Part shown: piece after piece, positions 36,295-47,508 of the stretch
Numbering within the stretch: position 1 is the stretch's first letter
How the letters are laid out: each line of letters begins with the position of its first letter
NCBI RefSeq assembly: GCF_000208745.1
Contig: NC_030858.1
Location: 14,354,456 to 14,418,455 of the forward strand
From: Theobroma cacao
Lineage: Eukaryota > Streptophyta > Magnoliopsida > Malvales > Malvaceae
DNA length: 64,000 bases
Reading direction: 5' to 3'
Translations under genes and position numbers: made by a program
The notes under the pieces: generated by a model
The model's input: the letters and a program-made list of their open reading frames with translations, nothing else
Database searches by the model: none
Told to the model about the DNA's origin: nothing

Positions 36295-39200
36295 GTGGCC
36301 CAAACATTCAATGCAGTGGTCTCAAGTACTCTTTTTGTTAGTAATATGAATGCTCGGGTATTGTTTGATCCTGGTGCTACCCATTCTTTTATCTCTCCAT
36401 GTTTTGCATCTCGTTTGGGTAAAGATGGTGTTAGGAGAGAAAAACAATTAGTAGTGTCTACTCCTTTAAATAGGGTATTTATGGCTGAATGGGAATATGA
36501 GTCCTGTGTAGTTCGAGTCAAGGATAAGGACACATCGTTGAATCTAGTGGTGTTAAACACCTTAGACTTTGATGTGATCTTGGAAATGGATTGGCTATCA
36601 CCCTGCCATGCAAGTGTGGATTGTTATCACAAATTGGTGAGATTTGATTTTCCTGGTGAACCCTCATTTAGTATTCAGAGGGATAAGAGTAATGCTCTAA
36701 CCAATTTGATATCGGCCATGGCTACTAGACAATTATTAAGACAGAGTTATTTAGGTTACTTGGCTGTGGTAAGGGATACTCAGGCGAAGGTTGGAGATAT
36801 AAGCCAAGTGTCGGTGGTGAATGAGTTCATGGATGTATTTCGCGAGGAATTACCAGGTTTGCCTCCTGAGCAGGAGATTGAATTTTGCATAGATATGGTT
36901 CCCGACACTAGACCTATATCCATACCCCCATATAGAATGGCACTTGCAGAGCTTAAAGAGCTTAAGGATCAGTTAGAAGATTTGTTGGACAAAGGCTTTA
37001 TTCGTCCTAGTGTCTCACCATGGGGAGCACCGGTGTTATTTGTAAAGAAAAAAGATGGGTCACTTAGGCTGTGCATTAATTACCGATAACTTAATAAAGT
37101 GATGGTGAAGAATAAGTATCCTCTTCCAAGAATAGATGATTTATTTGATTAACTACAAGGAGCACAATGTTTCTCTGAGATAGATCTGCGATCTAGGTAC
37201 CATCAGCTGAGGATTCGAAATGAAGACGTACCCAAAACTGCATTTCGAACAAGATATGGGCACTATGAGTTCTTGGTGATGTCATTTGGACTTACGAATG
37301 CCCCTACGGCTTTTATGGATTTGATGAACCGAGTGTTCAAGCCCTATTTAGACAAGTTCGTGGTGGTGTTTATTGATGACATCTTGATCTACTGAAAGAG
37401 CCGAAAAGAGCATGAGCATCATCTTAAGATAATGCTTCAAACTTTGAGAGAACATCAATTGTATGCCAAGTTCTCCAAGTGTGAGTTTTGGCTTGAAAGC
37501 GTTGCATTCTGGGGACATGTGGCATCTAAGGATGGGGTACAAGTTGATCCAAAGAAAGTTGAGGCAGTGGAAAAGTGGCCAAGGCCAACATCAGTTACGG
37601 AGATCAGAAGCTTTTTGGGTTTGGCTAACTATTATCGTCGTTTTGTGAAGGACTTCTCCAAAATAGCTGCCCCTCTAACTAAGCTGACACGTAAAGATAC
37701 AAAATTTGAGTGGTCCGATGCTTGTGAGAATAGCTTTGAGAAGCTTAAGACCTGTCTCACCATAGCTCAAGTATTAAGTCTATCACAAGGCATAGAGGGT
37801 TATACGGTATTCTGTGATGCATCGCGAGTTGGTTTAAGGTGTGTATTAATACAGCAAGGGAAGGTGATTGCGTATGCATCAAGGCAACTTAAAAGGCATG
37901 AGCAGAATTACCCCGCACATGATTTGGAGATGGCAACAATCGTGTTTGCCTTAAAGATTTGGAGATATTATTTATATGGTTAGACTTGTGAGATATATAC
38001 GGACCACAAAAGTTTAAAGTATATATTTCAGCAAAGGGATCTTAACTTGCAGCAACGTAGGTGGATGAAGTTATAAAGGATTATGACTGTACTATTCTTT
38101 ACCATCCCGATAAGGCAAATGTGGTGGCAGATGCCTTGAGTCGAAAATCGATGGGAAACTTGGTAAATATCTCCACAGATAGGAGATTCCTGATTAGAGA
38201 GATCCATAGCTTAGGAGATATGGGTGTGCATTTAAAAGTTTCAAAGGCGAATGCATTGCTAGCACATTTTAGAGTGAGGCCTATTTTAATGGATCGGATT
38301 AAAGAAACACAAAGCAAGGATAAGTTCGTAGCTAAGGCCTTAGAGGACCCTCAAGGAAGGAAAGGAAAACTATTTACTAAAGGCACAGATGGAGTATTGA
38401 GGTATGGAACTAGACTTTATGTGCCTGATAGTGATGGGTTGAGGAGAGAAATATTGGAAGAAGCTCACATGGCAACCTATGTAGTACATCTAGGGGCTAC
38501 AAAGATGTATCAAGATTTAAAACAAGTATATTGGTGGGAAGGACTCAAGAAAGATGTAGCTGAGTTCGTCTCTAAGTGCCTGGTTTGTCAGCAGGTTAAG
38601 GCCGAGCATCAAAGGCCTGCAGGGCTACTACAGCCATTACTAGTGCCCGAGTGGAAATGGGAGCATATTGCAATGGACTTTGGAATGGGCTTGCCTCAAA
38701 CTAGTGGAGGCTACAACTCAATTTGGATAGTAGTAGACCGGTTAACAAAATCAGCTCATTTTCTTCCAATTAAGACTATTTACAATGCTGCCCAGTATGC
38801 TCGAGTTTATGTGGATGAGATAATACGATTGCATGGTATCCCTATTTCTATAGTGTCTGACAGAAGAGCACAGTTCACCAGTAGGTTCTGGGGAAAGTTG
38901 CAGGAAGTGTTGGGCACTAAGTTGGATTTCAGCACAACTTTCCATCAGCAAACCGATGGCCAGTGTGAACAGACAATTCAGACATTGGGGTCAGGTGGGA
39001 TTGATATTTACCCTTAGTGGAGTTTGCCTACAACAACAGTTTCCAAACTAGCATCCAAATGGCACCATTTGAAGCATTATATGGAAGGAGGTGCAAGTCA
39101 CCTATTGAATGGCTAGAAGTGGGAGAAAAAGAAACTCTTGTGGCCTGAGTTGGTGCAGGACGCCACCGAGAAAATGCGCATGATTCATCAAAGGATGTTA

Positions 39201-39679
39201 ACAGCACAAAGTAGACAAAAGTCCTATGTTGATAACAGACAGAGGGACTTGGAGTTTCAAGTGAGAGATCATGTCTTTTTGAAGGTCTCACCAATGAAAG
39301 GGATAATGAGGTTTGGCAAGAAGGGAAAGTTGAACCCTTGATATATAGGACCCTTTGAGATCTTAGAAAGGGTTGGAGCAATGGCTTATCGTTTGGCATT
39401 ATCACCAGACCTTTCGAATATTCACCTCGTGTTTCATGTGTCAATGCTTAGAAAGTATAACCTGGATCCATCTCATGTAATACGATATGAAACCATCCAG
39501 TTGCAAGCTGATTTAACCTATGAGGAGCAACTAGTATCCTTGATAGGCAAGTCAAAAAGCTTCGTTCAAAAGATGTAGCCTCAGTAAAAGTATTATGGTA
39601 AAATCATACCAGTGAAGAGGTAACGTGGGAAGCCGAGGAGGAGATGCGGACAAAGTATCCCGACCTCTTTAATGCTTAG
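36295..39679 (+). pseudogene. Q pol: protease, RT, RNase H, integrase, chromodomain-like tail, broken
   Basis: Protease: [13 protein letters not shown] (catalytic Asp at 36367-36369). [22 protein letters not shown] and [11 protein letters not shown], then a stop where relatives have [15 protein letters not shown], and the catalytic FIDD at 37369-37380 followed four codons later by TGA. RNase [13 protein letters not shown] and [14 protein letters not shown], then a frameshift near 38075. Integrase: zinc H-H-C-C (HMATYVVH to CLVCQQVK), core MDFGMGLP, SIVSDRRAQF, and the Glu in TDGQCEQTIQTL, then a frameshift near 38990. The GPY/F-like part reads YIGPFEILERVGAMAYRL, and after another frameshift comes a chromodomain-like SEEVTWEAEEEMRTKYPDLF. 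The tail is why I call it a Tekay-like chromovirus. It is nonfunctional because of stops and frameshifts, although most catalytic residues persist. Confidence 0.9.
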
Positions 39680-39728
39680 AGGTACGCTACCTTATAGTTG
39701 AATTTAAATTCAGGGACCGAATTTCTTT

Positions 39729-39741
39729 AAGTGGGGGAGAA
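39729..39741 (+). promoter_or_regulatory. Q polypurine tract
   Basis: AAGTGGGGGAGAA immediately before the 3' LTR, the site where plus-strand DNA synthesis would start. Confidence 0.85.
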
Positions 39742-42105
39742 TGTGAGACCTCAACCCTTATAGGCTCATAACTATGCATAGACATAATAACACGAGCTAG
39801 GGGTAGTTTTGTCATTTTCTCTAAAAAGCTCCCAGAAGAATGTCTTATGATATTTTAAGATCTAAATAGGCATAAGACCGAATAAATAATGTGTAATGAT
39901 GAAAACACAAAGAAAACTAAAGGTGACAATATTTTTCACGATAAGGGCAAAATGGTCATTTTGCACATCGAGTCAAAATTTTAAGTTTTCGTAAACCCAA
40001 GTAGGTTAGATCATTGTGGACCTTGTCCTAGTGTCAAAAGAATAAAAAGATTGCACAAAGGATTGGAGAAGAACAAGTTAACTTGCTAAAGGGCATTTTC
40101 ATAATTTTTAAGGGAATTGGATAAGTTTAAGCTATAAATATCTTCTCCTTCCAGCAGCTTCTTCAATTTTCAGCAACTTCTTCTTCTTCCTCCTTCCATC
40201 TCATGTTTGTTTCCCCCTCCATGGAAGCATGGTATGAAAACTTCATAACTTTCTCTCTCTAGCTCTAATTTTCATTCATTTGTGCACCTTTTCATGGAAC
40301 CCTTGTGCTCTTTCACTCTTTTACTTCAAAACCCTTGAAAAAAATCTCACTTTCATACTTTCTCTCACTAGCTAGGTGTTTAGAGAGAGAAAAAGAGAGA
40401 AAACTCTCATAATAGCTTGGAAAAATTTATTGGAAAGAATTTCAAAGTTACAAGCTACCAAGGTGAGTAGTGAATTATAAATTATTTTTAGTGTTGTGAA
40501 TGATTAGTAAGTGGACTTGTGAATCTTTGTAGTTGAGGTTATCCACTCATTTTAGAGTGATTAGGGTAGTGAATGGCAAAAAGAAGCTAGCTAAGAGAAA
40601 GCTCTAAACTTTATAAGTATATAAATTGACAAATTGGTGATGCTAATGTGATGATAGGTTCCAAGGAAGCCCCATCATCCCATTTGGACAATTAGGGAAG
40701 TTAGGATTGACTAAAGGCTCAAATAATACTGGTGAGTGAATTGCATTTCAAAATCGTTTTAGGACTGTGACTGTTTTGTACAAAGCATTTGAATGATTTT
40801 ATACAACTTTTCTTAAAAACAAGTGCTTTGGGAACAAACCTTTGATAATTGACTTTATGTTGTGACATGTGGTTATTATTGATTCGTGCACTACTACATT
40901 ATGTTGGTATATATATATATAAATATATATGTTGTGCATGATGGTTCATATTGTGTGATGATTATAACCGTGTGTGTGCACGATGTGGGGGGATGCACAT
41001 GCTGGTGATGGCGTGGTGAGGGAGGTGGATGATGATAGTGCCCGTATGCATGATGTGGGGGGATGTACACGATGGCACTGACTGTGCACGATGTGGGGGG
41101 ATGCACACGATGACTCCGACTATGTGCACAATATGGAGGGATGCACATGAGCTAGGTGTGATGGTGGTGATATTGGTGGTTATCTATGTATTCATGTATA
41201 TCTATGTTTATGAAATAAAAGCTTATGAATATGGCGTATGATTTAAATGCATGTGAAACTTGACATGTTGAACTTTGGGAAATTATATGTGTTTTATGTT
41301 GTTTTTGTCATTTCAGTAGGATGGCCTTTTCTTGAGGAAATGGGAAATTTTTGCTGGTGCCCTGTTTATCGCTGCAGCGAGAAACTCTCGGGTTTCGAGG
41401 GTTTCACCAAACATGGTTCTCGCTGAGGCGAGAAAGTTTATGTTTTATGGCTTGAATCTCGTTGTAGCGAAAAACTTTCTATTTCGCTTAGTATCTTGAT
41501 CGATTGCTGCGCTATTTTCCACTTCTTTAGTACCATAGTTGAGCATGGACCCTTTACATTAAGTGATTTAATCAATTGGGGTTTTCCTGAGGGGTTATGA
41601 TAAGCACTAAGTTAAATTGCATTGTTTTAAAATAAGTGCATCATGAATTTCAAAATTTTCCTATTGATTGCTTGTTCCCTTCCTTGTTCACTCACTGGGT
41701 TTATTCTCACCATTTTCAACTTCATGTTTTCAGATCAGGAGGCAGTCGGTAACTAGGTCGAGGTGCTTTTGTAGACTCGACTCTTGGTAGGTGTCTTGGC
41801 ATTCAGCAGCTATACATTTATCGAGTTTCTCCGCTGGACATCGAGTATCCTTTTGACATGTATAGACAAATCTGATGTTAATTATTAGAATACATACTGT
41901 AGACAATATGTGTATATTTTAATGAGTAATGCCAATACGAGTTGGCAATGGTTTTCATCATTTCGAATTGAGATTTTGAATTATGACTTTAGTAACTTAT
42001 GGGATGAAATGATAACCAAGTAATATAAGTAGGCTTGCTTGGGCTTAGTGGACTACGTCCATTGGGCCCATGCGCCAGTCATGGCCTAGAATTTGGGTTG
42101 TGACA
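39742..42105 (+). repeat. Q 3' LTR
   Basis: 2364 bp, starting TGTGAGACCTCAACCC and ending TTTGGGTTGTGACA, followed by the CTAAG duplication. It differs from the 5' LTR by many transitions and by the loss of one palindrome copy. Confidence 0.95.
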
Positions 42106-42110
42106 CTAAG

Positions 42111-42860
42111 ATTTTGCCTCGAGAGAAAATCAAGCAAATTCTAGAATTCATGACATAATCTAAAATTCACATCAATATAAACCTTCTCTAAATATTCATA
42201 ATAATTCAAAGTGACAGATATAGTGCTCAAAATTGTGAAAATCACATCCTAACAATGATACTTAACAAAAGATTTATCATGAATCCAAACAAAAACCTTA
42301 TTCACCGAAAGTTAAGAATTTAAGACAACTAGTTTTCATCATTGGATAGAGGAATCATAGAAAAACTTGGCATAACTTTACTCTAGATTCCTAAAATTCA
42401 AACAAGAAATAAATTCATTTACCAACTAATCCTAAATTATTTATAAAAATAAACACGCATGCAAATAAAATTAGATCTAAAACTTCCACAAAATATTCAT
42501 CACCAGAAAAATAAAATCACCCCCTCCCAAACTTAAACTAAACATTGTCCTCAATGTTAGAAAAAATAAAGGAAAGGTAAAGAATACTCCCTTGATGATT
42601 GGATAAATATGGAAAATCTTTAATCCTCCTCCTTGTTCTTATTATCACCTTTCTCATTTTTTTATTTTGTTTTGTTTTTTTAACATGTACCTGCAAAATA
42701 AAAAAGAGTGTTAATAATTCAATAATTAAATAAATAAAGATAAATAAAAGAAAGTAAGTTAGAGTGCTTGGGTTGCCTCCCAAGAAACGCTTCTTCATAG
42801 TCACTAGCTTGATTTTGGTTAAGGTTTGAGTTTTCATGGAAAAAGCTTGAGGTATGAAAG
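42111..42860 (-). other. 3' untranslated region of the inverted inner element (right part)
   Basis: Collinear on the - strand with X1 44160-44830: AAGCGTTTCTTGGGAGGCAA, ACATTGAGGACAATG, AAGTTTGGGAGGGGG. No gene. It joins directly to the truncated gag, so protease, RT and integrase are absent. Confidence 0.75.
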
Positions 42861-43735
42861 TTACTTCCTCCTAAGATGAGGTTGTAGTGCCTTTAACTCA
42901 AGATTTGATGCTTGCCTAGCCCAATGTGGTGGAATAGGTTGACTTTTATCTAACTTTTCAAATTGAGTTCTTCTTGAATAATGCACTTTTGCTATAACCT
43001 CCTTAGGTAACTCACTAACTGTATCTACAAAAAGAATGGGAGGCACATTTGGCTTGACTCGTGGTGATGTAGATATTTCCTCTTTTTGCTTAATTTCTTC
43101 ATCTTGAACTTGATTGTTGGAAGTATTTCCTTGATCTACTTTATCTCCATCATCTTGAAGTCTATTATTGATGGCATTAGCTAGTTGACCCACTTGTGTC
43201 TCAAGATTTTAGATTGATTCTACTTGACTTTGAATGATGGCATCAGTCCTTGTCATGAAGTCATCAGTCTTTGTCATGAAGGCATTAGTCTGTATCATGA
43301 ATTGCATGAACATATCCTCTATTGAAGGCTTTTTCTCTAGCATAGGAGCTCTAACTTGTAACTGAAAACCATTATAGAAAATAAGCTGTGATGAATATGT
43401 AGGACCATGATCATTACTCCATGAAAAATTTTCGCTATTCCATCCTGAGTTGTAATTGTTAGAGTATCATTTATTTTGTTGCCCATCAAAGCTTTCATCA
43501 AATTGCATTGATTCGTAATAGGATGGACAACAATCACTTGAATGCCTATCTCTACAAAACTCGCATGTAACAAAAAAACTTTGAAAAACATTATCACCCC
43601 AACGTTAATTTTTTGAGAAAAAACATCTACTTAAGTGGCTAAAACACTGATTGCATCCAATGCATAATCACTAGCAACCCTCATAAGCACAAATTGTTCA
43701 GATGGCCACTGATAGTTCATCACCTCAATCAAAAG
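42861..43735 (-). pseudogene. C-terminal gag remnant of the inverted inner element
   Basis: Reading begins at YQWPSEQFVL in one frame and passes through CEFCRDRHSSDCC (C-x2-C-x3-H knuckle, near 43530-43570). It ends in another frame with QVGQLANAINNRLQD, PPILFVDTVSELPKEV and KALQPHLRRK, then stop. The conserved gag core (GLPNDDPN to KFLAKFF) is missing, so the element lacked part of gag as well as all of pol. It could have moved only by using proteins from relatives such as an intact X1-type element (inference). Confidence 0.65.
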
Positions 43736-43816
43736 TATCTAAAAATAAAAAGAAAGTTTGAAGTAAGATTAGAAATGCTTGGTATTAATATTAACAAGAA
43801 AGAATTAAAAATCAAT

Positions 43817-43834
43817 TCCATGGCAACGATGCCA
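43817..43834 (-). promoter_or_regulatory. primer-binding site of the inverted inner element (tRNA-Asp type)
   Basis: On the - strand TGGCATCGTTGCCATGGA, three mismatches from TGGCGCCGTTGCCGGGGA. Instead of an inverted LTR it is followed, toward the right, by a + strand LTR tip. Confidence 0.75.
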
Positions 43835-43838
43835 AAAA

Positions 43839-43879
43839 TTTGTTAACAATATGTGCACTAGCGTGAGAAATCAACAACG
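43839..43879 (+). repeat. orphan 3' tip of an Athila-type LTR
   Basis: TTGTTAACAATATGTGCAC through GAGAAATCAACAACG matches, on the + strand, the last 41 bases of the LTR family at 11688 and 29805. It is followed at once by the ATGAT duplication. Confidence 0.7.
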
Positions 43880-43884
43880 ATGAT

Positions 43885-44150
43885 CCTCCATCCTCAATTA
43901 GTCTTGATTTTAAGGTGGGACAACTAGTGTTATTGACCAAATCAGTTAAGCTCCTTCCATGGAAACAAAAATCAAAGTGGTCAGGTCCGTATAAAGTGGT
44001 TAAGGTCTATCAGTGTGGTGTAGTAGATATTTATAGTGAAGTTACTAGAACATTTAGAGTGAATGGGTAGCTTCTCCAGCAGTACTTGGGAGGTGAATTG
44101 GATCGTCGAATATCCACAAGTACTTTCGTCGACAGCAAAAAAAAGGTATC
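43885..44150 (+). pseudogene. X1 integrase C-terminal tail
   Basis: Reads ISLDFKVGQLVLL, KLLPWKQKSKWSGPYKVVKV, VDIYSEVTRTFRVNG, a stop, then YLGGELDRR. The KWSGPY stretch is the GPY/F-type module at the end of Ty3/gypsy integrases. The catalytic core and zinc module are absent because of an older internal deletion. Confidence 0.75.
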
Positions 44151-45703
44151 ATAGTCAAGCTAGTGACTATAAAGAAGCGTTTCTTAGGAGGCAACCCAAG
44201 CTATATTTTTTAAAGTTTAGTTGTTATTTTAGTTAGTTATTATTTTTTTTTTTAAATAAGTAGCTATAACCTCTCACAGTTTGCTTTGTTGAGTCTGCAG
44301 GTTTGGAAAGCATGAAGGTAAGGAGGGTGAAAATTAGAGCTTTCAATGCATTGTCACCATTGATAGGGGAGTTACTTTTTCTTATTCTTTTTAGCTTTTC
44401 ACATTGAGGGCAATGTGCAATTTAAGTTTGGGGGAGGATTTTATTGTTATTAGTTTTTGTGATATTTTTAGGTTAGCTTATTTTCATCAATTTTTTTTAA
44501 TTTTATGAATGTTTTAAAAACTTGAACTAGATTTAATTGTGTCAATTTCTTTTAATTTACCTATCCAATGATGAGAACCTCGTTATATTCTTATCTTGAT
44601 TCTTTGAAACATGTGAATACTGTTTGAGTATTATGTAAATTCTTATGTTAAGCTTATTGTTAAGATGAAATTTCTACAATTTGAGTATTATATCTTTTGC
44701 TTAGATTCATTGTACAAATTTAGAGAAGGTTTGTGTGAATATGAATTTTTGAATTATATACCAAGTTCTAGAATTTTTTTGATTCTCTGTTGAGGTGAAA
44801 TTCTAAGCTATACTTTGTTAAGGAGATTATTTATGCCATTTTTGAACCGATTGAGCCTTTTGTAGCATTCTTTGACATAATTTATCCTTAGTTTTCCCCT
44901 TTGTGCCTAATGACACATTTTCATTGTCTAAACATTTAATTTTTAACCTAAACCCTTGTATAGATATTTCCAAAAAACTTTTTGCACCTTTCATACCTAA
45001 GTGCATAAGTCAATTTAGGAAACGTTATGAGCTAGATAGTAAACAAGGTAGTAAAGATGAAAAATATAGAAAAGTTTAAAAATATGATTGTATTGATCTC
45101 ACTACCCAATATAAGAAATAAGCTTGGGGGTATGAAGTTGAGAAAAGAAAAAAGGAAAGAAAGAATGAAGTGTTGAACAAAAGAAAAAGGTTGATGAAAG
45201 AAGGGTACATTAGATGAAGGAAAACAAAGCTTTGAATAGGTCCTAGATTGACTATGTGCTTAGGGTGATTTGAGCTATTCATTATCCCATATCCCACCTT
45301 AACCCTAGCCATACATTATAAGCTAATTAAAGTCTTGTTGATCTTTAATTTAGTGTTAGTCTACATTAGTGGAGAGAGAGATGAAAAGCAAACTTATGGA
45401 ATTTAATTACTAATTTATATTTTGCATGAATATAAACTTATCTGGATTGTACAATGTTCTATGTGAAAAAATTGTACACACACTAGATTTCACTTAATGA
45501 TAGGCTTGCATTTAAGTTGAGACTTGAACTTGAATAATATTGTGTGTTGCCTAGAGTTATGAATATGGATTAACTTTTGAGGACACTAAAGGTGATTAAT
45601 CAAATGGTGTAATTGAATTCAAGTTAAATATTTTCATGTTTAAGTTATTGCATGTTGTTTTATGTTTCAGTCGAGGACTAGAAAAATCATAAGTTTGGGG
45701 GTT
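44151..45703 (+). other. X1 3' untranslated region and polypurine tract
   Basis: No gene. It contains AAGCGTTTCTTAGGAGGCAA, ACATTGAGGGCAATG and AAGTTTGGGGGAGG, which are characteristic words of Athila-type elements. It ends in the purine-rich AAGTTTGGGGG at 45691-45701, just before the LTR. Confidence 0.75.
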
Positions 45704-47508
45704 TGATAACTTTATTATATCAAGTTATTTTAACACATTTTAAAGGCTTAAGTAGCTAGATCTTTGAGATTTTAGGTTCAATTATAGCATTTAGGTGTTT
45801 TTCTAGTTTAAGTTTGATTACATGTTGAGTAGTTAATTTAAGTTATTTTAGTTAAATTTTATATTATTTTGTTTTAAATTACTTTAAGAGTAGTTATTTC
45901 TAGTTTCTCTTATTGCTTTTGTAGAAAATTTGATGAAAAATGCTCATTTGATGAAAATCCGTGCAAGTATGGTGATGGCTTTATTTGTATATGTTTTGGT
46001 ATTTTGACCATATCTCTCTATACAGAATTCCAAATGAAGTGATTCTTAGACCACTAGAACGCTATGAGGAATGGCTACAATTTTTATTTTACTACTTTGC
46101 CCAGTTCTAATAAGATTAAGGTCAAAATATTTGTCTAAGTTGGAGCACTGCAGTAGTATGCATGGACTGAACATGATGTGGTATTGGGAGCATATCTTTA
46201 ACTGAAAAAGTCTAATTGACGTGATTTTTAGGCCATTGGAAAGCTAAAAGATAGGGTGAAAACTTTCATGTTTATCACTTTCCCTAGTTTGATCCTATCA
46301 TGGTGAAAATCATGTTTGACGATGCTCAATAGATGCAATTCTACACAAGGTAGTAGGGCAACTGAGGCCATGATGCTAAGCTACTCATGGCCACGATGTT
46401 GAGCTTGAAAAGAGCATCATACAAAAACTCAAGAACATGGTTCCGCAGCATTGAAGAAGTAGCGCCGTGGCACTACCAAAGTCTGTCACTGTGCCATGGC
46501 GCCAACAAATTATGGCCATAGCACTACCCCGATTTTCCAAAAATAAAAATTTAATGGGATTTTGGAAATTAGGTTACTTGGAGCCTATTTAAGGAATCTT
46601 TTTCTAAGGTTTTGAGATGGAGGCAACAATCAACTATTCTGGAGAAAAGGAGCCAAGAACAAAGCAAGAAAACAAGAGAATTGAGATTACATAGCTTCAA
46701 TAATTAGTTTGTTTCTCTCTTTTGTGTTATTCTTGTTTTCTTGTTTTGAATTCATGGCTAAATATCTTTGAATATTGTTTTTACTGGATATTATGAGCTA
46801 AATTATCTTTTTAGGACTGTGGTGAATTTCAACATGTAATCTGAATGTTTGTTTCTCTTTTATTTACTATGAATGGGTATAGTTTTGCTTATTCCAAACT
46901 GTTATTGATGCTTTTGATTGCCTGGCCAATAATTAATTGATATATGAATCTAATTGAGACTTGATAGAGAGATTTTATATTGGACAATAGTTTGAATAGT
47001 GTATGTTCACGTCACTTAAGTGATTTGATTTGCGATTCGGGTAGACATACACCAATTGCCATACATAGCCAAATTAGACCACTAGCTTAATGAACCTTAT
47101 TTAAGTGATTCCTATTGACATATAGTAACCCAATTAATTTAGGTATTTTTGCAAACATCTCGACGGAAACTTGTACATAGTTTTGGACTTTAGGTCAATA
47201 AAACTACCCAAGAATGTAAATAATAAGAGAAACTGGTATAAGATGAAGTGATGAATGAACCCATAATCCTAGGTTTTAATATATTATATTTCTCCAGGAA
47301 TTTTAATTTCTGCTAGTTAATTTAGTGCTTATTTTAATTTTGTTTTAATTAATTTTTTGAAAACTTTAGTTACTTAAATAAGATTAATTTGTCATAAATT
47401 TTAGTACTTAGTAAAGATTTATGAACAAATCTCTATGGCAACAATACTCTACTTCATCGATATATTACTTATTAGATACGTATACTTAAGTGTGAAAAAT
47501 TGACAACA
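45704..47508 (+). repeat. X1 3' LTR
   Basis: 1805 bp, starting TGATAACTTTATTATATCAA and ending AATTGACAACA. It has two copies of the conserved block (46015-46115 and 46210-46290). Clearly homologous to 24185-26011. Confidence 0.8.

Larger units (their letters stand above)
32268..42105 (+). mobile_element. Q: nearly complete Tekay-like chromovirus (Ty3/gypsy)
   Basis: 9838 bp with a perfect 5-bp TSD, CTAAG at 32263-32267 and 42106-42110. LTRs of 2362 and 2364 bp start TGTGAGACC and end TGACA. Initiator-Met primer site, gag, protease, RT, RNase H, integrase, chromodomain-like tail and purine tract are in Ty3/gypsy order. The genes hold multiple stops and at least three frameshifts. By hand I counted 24 mismatches in about the first 285 aligned LTR bases (about 8%), so it is not a recent insertion, though it is the youngest of the nested series by position. 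It lies inside the inverted Athila-type element. Confidence 0.93.
28446..43879. mobile_element. inverted Athila-type composite with one outer TSD
   Basis: Flanked by ATGAT at 28441-28445 and 43880-43884. The left edge is a + strand LTR start (TGATAGCTC at 28446). The right edge is the last 41 bases of a + strand LTR (TTGTTAACAATATGTGCAC to ATCAACAACG, 43839-43879). Between them the order is reversed: a - strand LTR (29805-31307), a - strand internal region and a - strand primer site (43817-43834). The simplest reading is a + strand solo LTR that received a - strand element, followed by a deletion that removed the inner element's 5' LTR and about 100 bp of the host LTR. The inner element in turn hosts the chromovirus at 32268. 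Confidence 0.7.
24185..47508 (+). mobile_element. X1: Athila-type Ty3/gypsy element, internally deleted, hosting further insertions
   Basis: The 5' LTR (24185-26011) and 3' LTR (45704-47508) are recognisably the same family and both start TGATAA and end GACAACA. Primer site at 26018, gag and protease at 26241-28445, integrase tail at 43885-44150, 3' untranslated region with the AGGCAACCC and AGTTTGGGGGAGG words typical of Athila-type elements, and a purine tract at 45691-45702. The interval 28446-43879 is a later insertion with its own TSD. After removing it, the protease-RT linker runs directly into the integrase tail, so RT, RNase H and the integrase core were already gone. Flanks GTACT (24180-24184) and GTATC (47509-47513) may be a decayed duplication. 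Confidence 0.8.
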
